Source: Scilla litardierei (lineage: Eukaryota; Streptophyta; Magnoliopsida; Asparagales; Asparagaceae). Taken from it: a stretch of 64,000 nucleotides of DNA. The stretch lies in the NCBI GenBank assembly GCA_030789695.1, contig CM061142.1, positions 150,185,266 through 150,249,265 of the forward strand, given 5' to 3'. Below the pieces are notes generated by a model. That model did no database searches. It had not been told where the DNA came from and was given only the letters and a program-made list of their open reading frames with translations. How positions within the stretch are numbered: the stretch's first letter is position 1; the number at the start of each line of letters is the position of its first letter. The translations under genes were made by a program, and so were the position numbers. This document shows positions 48,801 to 58,248 of the stretch, one piece after another.

Positions 48801-51800
48801 GTTAATTACTCTTCACCCTCGTTACATCAATCTCACGGCTACACGAAACTTGACACAAATCTCAGATTCAAACCTTCGCCTCCCTGTGTTTGATACCCGC
48901 TATACACAACCCGTGCGCTTGCAGACATTAAATTAAAGCGACAACACATCCCCTAATGAGCAAATTATGTCAAAGTATTGGAATGAAAAGGGGACTTGCA
49001 TCTTCTGGACGCTACCGCCGCCATGAAACAGAAATTTTAAATTGGTAGTTAAGATTAGGTTATGATGACCCCTTTGTAATTTCTTCTAGCCTTTTTTAGT
49101 ATGATAATGAAAGTAAAGGTATGCTTTGCGTTGAAAAAAAGGGAAAAACATAAAATATTTATGTTAGTAGGTTAAACTTCCCAACGACATATGCATCAAA
49201 TCAATGTGTCCTTCCAATGTAGTTTTAGGGTAATTCTTTTTAGCTTTCAGTGTATTTTTGTTGAATTTAGAAAATGCTTCCTCCTTTTATAGCCAGGCAA
49301 CAGTGGACAAGTCCCATGTGAAAATCAGTCATTCTAACTTTTACAGTATATACCTCATCAGAACCAGCATCGTGTTTACCTTGAATCTGAGGCCACCACC
49401 AGTTGTGGCCTCATAATCAACAAGTGTTAGCCAATGGTTTTTGATGTGATATCATGGAAAAATACTGGTAGAAATTATTAACTTCAACAACAAACTAATA
49501 CCCAAATATAATGGCTGTGATAATACCAATATTAATATTATACTATTAGTGATATTGTAGTAATTAGAAGCCGATTATGTTCCGTAAATGTAAGATCAAC
49601 TATGGTTGACATGTGAAATAGTATGTGATCAAGGATATGGAAAATTATCAAGTTACATAAACTGATATCAATTACATTCTTATATAATGGCACCATATTA
49701 AATAGTCTGCTACAATCAAGTCATTCCTGCACGATGAGAAACCTGAATATCTGAATCTTTCATCTCATACTGAACTACAATCTCCAACAATTAGACAAAG
49801 AGCACCTTTCTAAAGGTACAATGCTATATTATTATTATTATCATCTCAGATTGTCCTAAAAGTTCAAGTTATCTCTGACTTACTCTAAATTCCATTCAAA
49901 AATTAGTTTTTTCTCATGAAGAGTGCTTTTGTCCATTCTGTTATTCATTCAACAATCCAAATTTAGAGTTACCCCAACATGAACCACTATGGATCATAAA
50001 CATGCTATTCGGATATCATCGCATATAAATGGTGCAAGTCAGTGGCAGGTTCGTAATTTATGGGCGATGGATGGAAACTCTAAGCTTTGGTAATTACGAG
50101 ACGGCGGCTCATTAGAGAGGAATTTATTATAAATAGGAGGGGTGAGATCTTGATGGGATTTTGAAGAATATTGTGAGAGAATTAATAACGGTTATCTAGA
50201 TTATATTAGATTAGCCCTAGTTTAATTGAGAGATTGGTCTTCCTCTCGAATTGAGGCCAAAACATTATAGTTCACGAGTTATCAAATAAAAATCACATCT
50301 TTGCATTAATTTCTTCCCCAAATCTATCCCTAATCATATCAAAGTGGTATCAAAACAGTCGATCCTGATCGCGGTATAAAAAGTTGACACTTAAGGGGAT
50401 AAATTGAAAAGGCGAAGTGGATGTCCTCAGGAACAACATCGAACGATGGAGAAATGACATCTAGCGATGGAGGAAAAGTTTGACGAACGATTTTTATCGA
50501 TGGAATCTCTGTTGAAACAAATATTGAAGATGGATAGTCGCCCCTCTCCTAATGTGGTGGCTACGAAGACAGATCTGAACAAAGAAAAAGATAACGACGA
50601 AGATCAGAGTCAAAAGAGTCAAAAGACCGTCTTTGGACAAGGATAAAGAAAAAGTTGCCACCTTTGAAGTGGAGATCCAACCAAAAAACGACGTGTGTGA
50701 TTCACGTGCGTGTGGCGAGAACACTCCCCGATTTTGGGGGTGATGTCGGAAGAGGAGAAGACCTAACTGGGGCCTTCGATGGCGTTGGGGGAGCACGATC
50801 TGCTCCATGACAGGTAATCCCCATATCAATGGTCATGGATTGCAATGAGGTCTACTTTCCCAGAACTTAATCTAAACTAAGCTTTTGGGGTTTGATCCCT
50901 AAGATTGATCTGATACATCAAATATGAATTTGAATGTTACTGAATTTGTATCCCATAATGGATTCTAGTTATGTTAATGAGTTGGAATCCCCAACCGGCC
51001 CTAACAAATTCATGATGGAAACCAGTGTTCTAAATATAGGTTCGATATCCGATATATCGGCTACAATATCGGTTTTATCACTAGGCCGATTCGATATGTG
51101 CTTATACATTGCAGTTTTCGATATTTTGGGAATATCGCCTCAATATCGGGTTGCGTCCGATATTGTGGCCGATATATCCCTTTGAAATATCGGCCGCAAT
51201 TCATAGTTTTTTAAAAATAAAGTTAGCGGTTCGGTCCACTTAAAAGTGAATCCGACCCGAGTCACCGGACCCAATCATTTACTTAAAACGACAAGAGTCA
51301 TCGGGTTGTTAAGAGATAATCAATGCTTTTTCCTAATTCTAATGATGTCACTCCGCTACTCTCGACACTTTGCTCCGTGCGCCGCTCCGCCGCTCCGTCC
51401 GACGAAAATTTCTGACGACAACCGATTAAGCTTCAACGTCCGGCATTCAATCTTTGCAAGGTGTTTTCCAATCAAGATAAGTAGTCGCGCCCTTTTTTCA
51501 GTATTTCAGTTTTTTTTCCGTTTTTGATTTATTTCTTTCCAGTTTTGGGTTTTTTTCCGTCGATCGAGCTTCGACATCCGGCGTTCAATCTTCGCAAGCG
51601 ATTTTCCAATCAAGGTTAGTACTTACTACTTAGTATTCTTTACCTTTTTCATTTTTTTTCATTTTTTTCTTTTTCTGGATTTTTTCAGGTGTCGGTTTTT
51701 TCTGTCCAACGGTTGTTCTTCTCAAGAGAGGGGTTTCTGATCAAGGTGTGTATTCTTTCCCTTTTTTACATTTTTACATTTTTTTCATTTTTTTATTTTC

Positions 51801-54800
51801 ATCTTCACACTGTTAATATTAATCCACGTGAATCATATTTTATGGGTATTTAACTCGCTTGGTTTGTGATCACTTAAAGAAATATTCCACCAAGTGGATA
51901 GCCGGTATTCACGTTTAATGATGTAAGTATATCCAAAACATACTTTTATTTGAGTTTCTATAGTTTATATTTTCTTAGACACATGCTTTTATTTGATGTC
52001 ACTTTTTAGCCTCTGATATGACACTCTGATATGACACTGATATTTAGTCAATATCCCCGATATTCATGTTTTAACTAGATAAGTATAACCAAAACATATT
52101 TTTATTTGAGTTAGTATAGTTTATATCTTCTTAGATATATCTATGCTTATATATAAGCCTCCGATATGACACTCTAATATTTAGTCAATATCCCCGATAT
52201 ATCCCCGATATCAGCAATGTGATATCAAATTTCCTAGGCCATACGCGACTGATATCCGATATTTAGACCACTGTTTGTGAGAGAATTAATAACGGTTATC
52301 TAGATTATATTAGATTAGCCCTAGTTTAATTGAGAGATTGGCATTCCTCTTGAATTGAGGCCAAAACATTGTCGTTCACGAGTTATCAAATAAAAATCAT
52401 ATCTTTGAATTAATTTCTTCCCCAAATCTATCCCTAATCATATCCAGTGGTATCAGAACAGTCGATCCTGATCGCAGTATAAAAAGTTGACGCTTATGGG
52501 GAGAAATTGAAAAGCGAAGTGGATGTCCTCGGGAACAACATCGAACGATGGAGAAATGACATCTAGCGATGGAGGAAAAGTTTGACGAAAAATTTTTATC
52601 TATGGAATCTCTGTTGAAACAAATATTGAAGATGGATAGTCGCCCCTCTCCTAAGGTTGGTGGCTACGAAGACAGATCTGAACAAAGAAAAAGATAACGA
52701 CGAAGATCAAAGTCAAAAGACAAAGACTTTGGACATGGACAAAGGAAAAGTTGCCACCTTTGAAGGGGAGATCCAACCAAAAAACGACGTGTGTGATTCA
52801 TGCGTGTGTGGCGAGAACACTCCCCGATTTTGGGGGCGCTGTCGGAAGAGGAGAAGACCTAACCGGGGCCTTCGATGGCGTCGGGGGAACATGATCTGCT
52901 CAATGACAGGTAATCCACAGATCAATGGTCATGAATTGCAATGAGGTCTACTTTCCCAAAACTTAATCTAAACTGCGCTTTTGGGTTTTGATCCCGAAGA
53001 TTGTATCCGATACTTCAAATATGAATTTGAACGTTTCTGAATTTGTATCCCATAATGGATTCTAGTTATGTTAATGAGTTAGAATCCCCAACCGGCGCTA
53101 ACAAATTCATGATGGAAACACAAATGAATCGTATACAATCAAGCCTGAATCTGTTGCCCCATCTAGTTGTACCATAACCGCAGAAAGTTCCAGGCTACAC
53201 CTATGAACGCAAGTCCAACAGATGGGCCGAATTCTATAGCCATTGGTGTACACTGTATTTTAGTCAGTAATGGGGGTTGTAGGCAAATAAACATGACAAA
53301 TAAATTGCCATTAAAATTAGAATAACAGTTCTTTCCCAAACTTTGCGTTCATAAAGCCAGCCAGCAATCCTCTCACCAGAGTATGTAAGAGCCTAGCCAA
53401 AAGAACTAGTGTAAAGAAAAATGCAATGATCTTTAAGTCCTGGTACACTACAAACAGCAAAGTTGTATACTTGACAGATCGGATGTACATAAATGGATAT
53501 CGTTACTTAGGTAAATCCTGCTTAATAATGCTGAAGCGACTGCTACCGCAATGTGATGGTGTGGTTCAAAGCTTTTAGGAAGTGCAAGGAAATACAGTAA
53601 TAGACAAAAGTGACAAAGAAAAGAAAACATCAAGGTATTGTACTAACTTCAAAGTTATAGTTCTGATGAGATAACACATACATCTGTTATAGCAGCATCC
53701 TGCTCATATTTTACAGCATACAGAAAAAAGAACAAGCAAAATAAAAGATGGAAAATAGCATAGAAGCAATCTCTCACACGAGAGAGAGAGAGAGAGAGAG
53801 ATAAATTCTTACTCTGGACTAAGAGTGCTTTGCTTTAGAGCATATAGCTCCGAAAGATGACGCGGGTTTGGGCCAAGAACCTCATCGACAACTTTCCACT
53901 ATAACTTCAAGAAATATTAAATTAATATTATAGCATGGAACCATAAACTCAAGATATAAGAGTGTTCCCAATAGATATTGCAGCAGATGTGTAATAATTT
54001 ATTCTTGAAAGTACCTCAGCTTCACTAAAGTATTCGGAGACCATATGCAGCTTAGCTTCCTGAATAGTCCAGCCAAATGTCTTCAAAAGTTCAAATCAGG
54101 AAAAGTTACTAATTCGGACCAAGGTGAAATCATACAGCATTGTCAAATCTCTAGTGATGGAAAGACAAATTGCCCCTAAGAAAATTATCATGAACCATAC
54201 CTCACGTGAGAGGAAGATGTCCGGAAATCCAAAATCTACGAATGCTTGATAAGAATAGTAGCTGAAAAAGTGTAGTACATGAATTACAAGCCCATCTCTC
54301 GAGGGGATAAAGATAACACTACAAAGCTTAACTTTTTAGAAAATGAAAAGAAAATATTTTCATACTACATACAAGTGTTTTTACAATGCTGCTAAAGAAA
54401 TTAAAACGACGTGATAATAGGACAATTACAATCTCTCTTAAATGACAGTCATCGAGGAAGACTGAGGATTATGTCATGGTGCTCTAACTAACGTTCACTG
54501 GGCAAAAGCAGACACCAAAATTTGATTACTGGAAGCACTGATATGATTATGAATTGATATGATTGAAACATGAGTTAATTCAAGAAGATTTTCTAAAATG
54601 TGAGTTGCATTAACAACTTTGCTGCACATAAATTCAGAAGTTAAGACCCATGAAGATTATGAATTCATGACTTCTGACATAAACAATTAAACACCATGGC
54701 ATTCAATAGTTTCTTCCGAGATATATAGATATTAAAATTCACTAGAAGTACAATCTTCAAAATATGACATGCCCTTTAACCTCAAGACCAAGTTCACATG

Positions 54801-55014
54801 TTGACTGCCATAAGACTGTTTCCAAGTGGTAAAGGATATGTTGATGTATTTACCTATCAGATGTGACAAGAATGACAGGCAAACACCTTTCATTTACTCC
54901 AAGGGCTATCAATCTCCATATGAAGCTGTCATGGTACATGGCTGCAGGCACCATCGAATCATCTGTTGTGGTTGCCTTTTGCAGGACATCAATATTATTT
55001 ATAACCAATTTTGG
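28106..55014 (-). CDS. P-loop/AAA-like ATPase, C-terminal nine exons (host gene, partial)
   Basis: Nine exons with GT-AG borders join in phase: 55014-54854, 54261-54201, 54080-54015, 53898-53813, 39197-39137, 35620-35408, 28538-28473, 28377-28298, 28220-28106 (909 nt, 302 codons and TAA). The first exon has a Walker B-like strand, KLVINNIDVL, and a sensor-1-like PVILVTSD. Later LGPNPRHLSELYAL resembles the lid region of archaeal-type ATPases. The C-terminal 190 residues are helical, with FGAPWRHPP and RGIQRCLARW, and look like a plant-specific extension. It probably binds or hydrolyses ATP. Substrate and location are unknown. The Walker A and start exons are not in view. Introns reach 14.6 kb through transposon insertion, yet every exon is open and in phase, so the gene is likely still functional. 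Confidence 0.8.
28298..28377 (-). CDS. ATPase gene exon
   Basis: 80 nt. Acceptor TTGTTAG, donor GTGGGC. It encodes GLLYAQRDPSFIRPITRG and RCLAR. The split codon continues in the last exon. Confidence 0.8.
28473..28538 (-). CDS. ATPase gene exon
   Basis: 66 nt, phase 0. Acceptor CTTTACAG, donor GTGCAC. It encodes VNYLADYSLEILEDPSAV and ends MME. Confidence 0.75.
29325..29600. repeat. Imperfect tandem repeat, about three units
   Basis: CCTAAGCGGTTTTAGGACAC followed by CAGTCACCAAGGTCTTAAA occurs about three times between 29,400 and 29,570. AACTGGTGGTTTAAAA lies at the edges. It resembles the internal repeat clusters near ends of plant hAT elements. Confidence 0.55.
29620..30550 (+). other. GC-richer, promoter/5'-UTR-like patch
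   Basis: A pyrimidine-rich, GAAACCCTAG-containing stretch at 29,740-29,880 is followed by a possible donor (CAACTGTAAGTG) and a T-rich intron-like segment with GTTTTGGAGTTG. This looks like a plant 5' UTR with its first intron, on the strand opposite to the ATPase gene. No protein domain is seen. It may be captured by a transposon or part of a retroelement leader. Confidence 0.3.
30599..30764. mobile_element. Palindromic MITE, copy 2
   Basis: It shares GGGTATCATACG, CATATGAGGCACC and TGATACACATTATTCTC with copy 1 (20,976-21,133) and has the same inverted inner arms (ACAAGT...CACATGTGCTTGTACTTGT). It is flanked by TATATA and followed by a (TA)n run, consistent with insertion into TA repeats. 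Confidence 0.75.
33919..34286. mobile_element. Mutator-like MITE
   Basis: The left end is GGCTAAGTTTCAAAAAACTG and the right end, reversed, GGCTAATTTTCAAAAAACTA. The inverted similarity continues through GTTTTCCCCAAAATA/GTTTTCCCAAAATA. The 9-bp flanks are TAAAACTTC (33,910-33,918) and TAAAACTTT (34,287-34,295), one mismatch, the length expected for Mutator-like elements. It is 368 bp with no coding capacity. Confidence 0.8.
35408..35620 (-). CDS. ATPase gene exon (largest)
   Basis: 213 nt, 71 codons, phase 0 at both ends. Acceptor TTGCTAG, donor GTAAGG. Contains NPAMESALAILQKFASDVRN and FGAPWRHPP. Confidence 0.8.
37080..37890 (+). pseudogene. LINE reverse-transcriptase C-terminal relic
   Basis: On the plus strand, near 37,600-37,700, the reading RYEDIPTKVGVFLIEYKIK then LRFGHLRRK (with a stop inside) matches the conserved C-terminal segment of plant LINE-derived RT proteins (usually I-KVGVAPI then LRWFGHV-RRP). 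A basic KKVIRK segment follows. Upstream sequence to 37,080 is plausibly part of the same ORF but too decayed to assign. It lies antisense in the ATPase intron. Confidence 0.55.
38136..38251. repeat. Tandem duplication, about 58 bp x 2
   Basis: Both units contain CTATCAATATTGAAAA, CCCATT and TGATGGGTGTT. They differ at several positions. Confidence 0.85.
39137..39197 (-). CDS. ATPase gene exon
   Basis: 61 nt. Acceptor ATTTACAG, donor GTTAGT. It encodes IPQEGNNVEDIVDAYLAYLQ. The Athila LTR starts only 268 bp upstream of it in gene direction. Confidence 0.75.
39465..40871 (+). repeat. 5' LTR of the Athila element
   Basis: It starts TCTTAGGCGTATTTTACACAC (the usual TG is mutated to TC) and ends AAAGCGACAACA. 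It contains several CACGGCCGTG palindromes between 39,700 and 39,980. Confidence 0.85.
40879..40894 (+). other. Primer binding site of the Athila element
   Basis: GTCGCCGTTGCCGGGG corresponds to the TGGCGCCGTTGCCGGGGA site I associate with Athila-type elements, with a change near the start. Confidence 0.7.
41017..42412 (+). pseudogene. Athila gag
   Basis: The first 180 codons (41,017-41,556) carry the retrotransposon gag core: FELKPGLIQFIQQDQF, ESPNEHLTNFLEKCDT, IRLRLFPFSLRNTAKEWL and FFPPGKTVKLRNEI. In-frame stops occur at 41,554 and about 41,594, after which the same frame continues to 41,970 with SIDAAAGSAIMTKTPEA and LLEEMVSNNYHW. A frameshift then leads to 41,990-42,412, with QVAQLAQQVGAMASNQGTLP, the usual C-terminal gag segment. 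Gag forms the capsid of the cytoplasmic particle. This copy cannot make an intact one. Confidence 0.85.
42682..43332 (+). pseudogene. Athila aspartic protease region
   Basis: A 216-codon open frame. RRALCDLGASVSLMPLSIY is the active-site region (DLGAS in place of the common DSGAS, as in other Athila elements). PIILGRPFLATVDAMIDV and LSFSVGDQ follow, the standard C-terminal protease motifs. The ATG at 42,682 is simply the first in the open stretch. In intact elements the protease is part of the gag-pol polyprotein. Here the frame ends shortly after the protease and no RT follows. Confidence 0.8.
43333..44487 (+). other. Post-deletion spacer of the Athila element
   Basis: It contains the end of pol-like decayed sequence, TTAGTGGGAGGCAACC near 43,632, and then a section (43,740-44,060) with CACGG-CGTG palindromes like those in the LTRs. 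An AT-rich leader to the env-like ORF follows. The RT-to-integrase deletion must lie between about 43,330 and 43,600. Confidence 0.5.
44488..45621 (+). pseudogene. Athila env-like ORF (ATHILA ORF-1 family)
   Basis: One reading frame from the ATG at 44,488 to 45,621 is broken only by in-frame stops at 44,803, 44,854 and 45,334. The N-terminus is basic and proline-rich. It is followed by RFYPHIMSTMKF, AAFLHTLDETYIRPT, MELTFDQLDDLFGWP and a LTELLFMWLMTQ segment, matching the plant-specific ATHILA ORF-1 (env-like) family. Its function is unknown in any plant. The order after the pol position is as in complete Athila elements. Confidence 0.75.
46379..47040 (+). repeat. Tandem duplication, about 331 bp x 2
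   Basis: Two units (46,379-46,709 and 46,710-47,040) both start AGCGCGTAGAGTAGACCC and contain GTGCCATGACATGATTCC and CTCGAGGGGTCCGTCTTGG. They lie in the 3' untranslated part of the Athila element. Confidence 0.9.
47510..48946 (+). repeat. 3' LTR of the Athila element
   Basis: It starts TGTTAGGTGTATTTTACACAC and ends AAAGCGACAACA. It keeps seven exact CACGGCCGTG palindromes between 47,760 and 48,045. It is preceded by GGGGACGAGCAAGAG, the usual Athila sequence before the 3' LTR. Confidence 0.85.
48947..49142 (+). mobile_element. Possible LINE 3' end
   Basis: TTAGGTTATGATGACCCCTTTGTAATTTC is followed by AGTATGATAATGAAAG and a short A run. This resembles the 3' UTR of plant L1-type LINEs. 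No ORF remains. Confidence 0.3.
50040..51022 (+). mobile_element. LTR retrotransposon fragment, copy A (LTR end, PBS, gag start)
   Basis: An LTR-like stretch with a TATA box (TATAAATAGG near 50,132) ends at about 50,340. It is followed by the primer site TGGTATCAAAACAG and, about 100 bp later, a gag-like N-terminus (MEEKFDERFLSMESLLKQIL in decayed frame). From 50,171 on it is repeated almost exactly at 52,275-53,119. No pol is present. Confidence 0.65.
51023..52273. mobile_element. hAT-like non-autonomous element at a duplication junction
   Basis: It starts CAGTGTTCTAAATATAGG and ends, reversed, CAGTGGTCTAAATATCGG. Subterminal regions are crowded with GATAT/ATATCGG motifs. It is 1,251 bp without transposase. 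Its left and right flanks are the end and the start of the same 850-bp segment, so no target duplication is seen. A fragment of the same family lies at 60,934-60,980. Confidence 0.65.
52275..53119 (+). mobile_element. LTR retrotransposon fragment, copy B
   Basis: 845 bp, a direct repeat of 50,171-51,022. It includes the LTR end, PBS TGGTATCAGAACAG and gag start. The gag frame (52,657-52,944, 95 codons) is rich in acidic and basic residues and contains CDSCVCGE. Copy B lacks the upstream LTR part with the TATA box. Confidence 0.65.
53780..53801 (+). repeat. (GA)11 microsatellite next to a splice donor
   Basis: On the gene strand this is a CT repeat starting about 12 bases into the 14.6-kb intron. 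Confidence 0.9.
53813..53898 (-). CDS. ATPase gene exon
   Basis: 86 nt. It encodes WKVVDEVLGPNPRHLSELYA, the lid-like motif. Donor GTAAGAAT is followed after a few bases by a CT repeat. The 14.6-kb intron with the Athila element comes next. Confidence 0.8.
54015..54080 (-). CDS. ATPase gene exon
   Basis: 66 nt, both borders in phase 0. It encodes TFGWTIQEAKLHM and YFSEAE. Confidence 0.8.
54201..54261 (-). CDS. ATPase gene exon
   Basis: 61 nt. Acceptor TTTTTCAG, donor GTATGG. It encodes YYSYQAFVDFGFPDIFLSRE and ends in phase 0. Confidence 0.8.
54854..55014 (-). CDS. ATPase gene exon (first visible): Walker B and sensor 1
   Basis: 161 nt. Acceptor ATATGCAG, donor GTAAAT. It encodes KLVINNIDVLQ and, near its end, CLPVILVTSD. 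It leaves phase 2, completed by the next exon. Confidence 0.8.
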
Positions 55015-56707
55015 CTGCATATTACAGGCATGAAGCTATCCAGGTTATGGTTCCAATATCAGAAAAGAAAAAGCTCGGAATGCATAGTGATGGTAGACTA
55101 GCAAGAAGTTCAAGTATGTGGATGATTAACATAAACATATGAAGTTTTCAGAATCTTAATAGAAGTAAATGAGAATCGATGAGCAAATATAACAAACAGC
55201 AACTGGCTTCTTAATCAGTTACAAAATACAGTGTACTTTCAACTCAGAATTTGACCTTTCTTCATTAAAAATCTGCAATAATCGTTTTCTACCACCAAAG
55301 AGACGAATCCATGTACAATAACGAGGTTATGAAAATCAAGGGTTTTTTTTTGTTTTTTTGCTTTTTTTTTTTTTTGGGGGGGGGGCACTCATTTTGACGG
55401 AACAGAAAACCCTCCATACCATTTTTCCATCATTTCCATCATTTCCACATGATTTGAAGTAAAGTGTTTTCCATTTTAAGATGTAAACTATAGGTCTATA
55501 TCAGTTCATAATGACAACAAACACCAAAAGAATGAGATGAACAACATAGAATTGAGTTGGAAATTGCAATTCAGCTTTTGGGGATTTTTAACAACTGATC
55601 ATTATTCAACAAGAAACCCGATAAAACTCTCCCACTTGCACATGATATGGAGCATAACAGTCATTTGAGAATTTCTAGATATTAAGCTCGAGAATCACAA
55701 CTTGAAAATCATACGGCAAATGAACCGTGCGATCCCTGCGAGTACACCTGCACTTGGTAGCAATACTATGCACCTGTTGGGATACATAGATGCTACAACC
55801 CCAAAAAAAAAATTTGCATATCAGCATGTCTCGCTGTGCCCCAAACTCATTTGTCTTTTACATCAGTCTTAACATATCTTATCCCTTTATCACATGTTAG
55901 ATCTTTCTTACATCATGTGTTCACTATATCCACACTGATTGAGCGATATAGTGGCTGGCCAGCAAACACATATGTCAATGTAAAACAAATAGTTTTCCCT
56001 TCCGTACTCATGTCCATCTGTTCCGAACTAAGCGCTTTCCTAACATGTCCCATAAGGTTAATTATTTCATCACCGTCGAAAAAACATGCTAAAGTAGCAA
56101 ACATTAATCCATCCCTTCAAGAACATAGACAAAAGTTCAAGGGCAACCTTGAAACCATTTAGGTTTATAGGAACTCACATTGCGAGGAATAGGGATTACA
56201 AAAGTATTCCTTCGCTTCCTATATAGTCGTTAAAGCACATGTGGTATGACTCACATGTCATAGTGGTTAACTCTACACGAGAGAGCATGTGTCAATTGTA
56301 CAAACAACAAACACCACTATGCGGATCAAGTTACTACTAGCTTGCTATCTAGCGTCCGGTTATGTACTTATCCGGCTTTGACAAGTATTCATGATTCTGG
56401 GTCAATCATGATCGGTCTTAATCTCATTAGGCAGACCTTATCTTGACCTCTTGTCAAGGTGACATTGATAAACCTTATGAGGCCAGCTCCCACTAGCGCC
56501 AAATTCATCATGTCTCATCTCAGCTTTTCACTAAGAAATCTGAAGCGATTACTCATGTGAGTGAACCAATCTCCAACTTGGTGACACATTCTTTAAATTT
56601 GTTTGTAAGTATGCAAAGCAAGAAGACCATTATACACTATGTCTAAAATATCCATAGATATATATAAGACATAAGAATAAACATAATGTCAAATGACAAT
56701 ACATACA

Positions 56708-57358
56708 TCAAATTCTACGCAAACCTAGAGCTCGAACATGAGCATGATAAACATCTCTAGGGATGGGCTTTGTGAACGGATCAGCAACCATCCTATGCGT
56801 AGATATGTACTTAATAACCACCTCCTTGTCCACAATGTCTCTCACAAAGTGTTGTTTGATTTCGATGTGCTTTGTCCTCCCATGATACTTGGGATCCTTC
56901 ACATAAGCAATAAAAGCTTGACTATCACAGTGAATAGTCACGGGGTATGAAGTCTCCGCTGTAACTTGTAAGCTTTGTAAGAACCTCCTCAACCATACGG
57001 CCTACTGAACCGATGCTGAACATACAATGAACTCAGCCTCCATCGTGGATAAAGCTGTGCAAGATTGTTTCTTGCTGCTCCAAGTAACAGCACCATCACT
57101 CAATAAGAAAGCATACCCTGATGTCGATCTGCGCTCATCCAGATCGCCAGCCCAATCAGCATCTATGTAACCCATCAGGCGCAAATCACTTCCTTGATAA
57201 CACAAGGAATAGTCCATTATTCCCTTCAAGTATCTAAGGATCCTCTTCACTGACATCCAATGTTTCTTTCCGAGGTTTGACTGGTAACGACTTACCAAGC
57301 CAACAGCATAACAAATATCCGGCCGGGTGCACATCATAGCATACATCAAGCTGCCCAC
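56708..57358 (-). pseudogene. Copia RNase H
   Basis: Frames 57,358-57,002 and 56,992-56,708 have MYAMMCTRPDICYAVGLVSR, YIDADWAGDLDERRSTSGYA, SCTALSTMEAEF and KYHGRTKHIEIKQHF, the typical RNase H domain and C-terminus. One in-frame stop (near 57,000) divides them. The terminal stop is followed by the 3' untranslated part of the element. Confidence 0.8.
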
Positions 57359-57376
57359 AGCACTAGAGAATGGGAC

Positions 57377-58248
57377 TCATTCCATCTCTCTCTTCTCCTC
57401 TTGGGTCTGAGGACACATCTTAAGGCTTAGGCCTTCACCCTTTACGATTGGAGTTTCAATGGGATTGTTATTATGCATCTTAAAACGTTCAAGGATTGAA
57501 CGAATGTATGACTCTTGTGAAAGAGCTAACAGTTTCCTCGAGCGGTCCCGATGTATCTTAACACCTAGTACATAATTAGCTTCTCCCATATCCTTCATCT
57601 CAAAATGAGATGATAACCATTGCTTAATGGTCACGATAAACTCCATATCGTTCCCAGCCAATAAGATGTCGTCAACATATAGAGATAGAATAGAGATAGA
57701 ATTGCAAAGGATTGTCCTGTCCTTTTGACATAGACACAATGGTCTTCACTGATCATCGTAAACTCATAAGATGTTATAGCTCGATGAAATTGAAAGTACC
57801 ATTGCCTAGAAGATTGCTTTAAGCCATATATAGAACGTTGGAGCTTGCAAACTTTGCGCTCCTGGCCTTCCGTAATGAAACCTACAGGCTGTGCCATGTA
57901 AATTTCTTCTTCTAGTTCCCCGTTAAGAAACGCAGTATTAACGTCCATCTGATGCAATTCCAAATCCAATGTCGCAACAATGGCTAAGATAAGACGAATT
58001 GAGGCAAACCTCACCACATGTGAAAAAGTTTCCTCATAGTCAATACCCTCTTGTTGGGTATATCCTTTTGCTACTAAGCGAGCCTTATACCTATCTATGG
58101 ATCCATCCGCTTTTCATTTGATCTTGAAAACTCATTTGTTTCCGATCGCCCGACGTCCATGCGGAAGATCAACCAAGTCCCAGACATGGTTTGCCTTCAT
58201 CGATTCTAGTTCTTCTTCCATTGCAATTTTCCATTCAGCCTGTTTTGG
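57377..58248 (-). pseudogene. Copia reverse transcriptase
   Basis: After stops near 58,246 and 58,100, the RT reading continues with LELHQMDVNTAFLNGELEEE and VCKLQRSIYGLKQSSRQWY (58,017-57,631). A frameshift near 57,700 leads to LSLYVDDILLAGND, the catalytic YVDD, in 57,739-57,377. Key residues are kept but the frame is broken. Confidence 0.8.

Larger units (their letters stand above)
39465..48946 (+). mobile_element. Athila-lineage Gypsy element lacking RT and integrase
   Basis: LTRs of about 1.4 kb (39,465-40,871; 47,510-48,946) flank 6.6 kb. The order is primer site, gag, protease, an untranslated section with TTAGTGGGAGGCAACC, an env-like ATHILA ORF, a tandem repeat and a purine-containing tract. 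RT, RNase H and integrase, which normally lie between protease and the GGGAGGCAACC section, are absent. The 5-bp flanks (AACTA; CATCC) do not match. LTR copies differ by many substitutions, so the element is old. It sits in the 14.6-kb intron of the ATPase gene, in the opposite orientation. Confidence 0.85.

Noticed and set aside
39460..48951. A target duplication for the Athila element
   Set aside because: The 5-bp flanks AACTA and CATCC do not match, so rearrangement or a wrong boundary remains possible.
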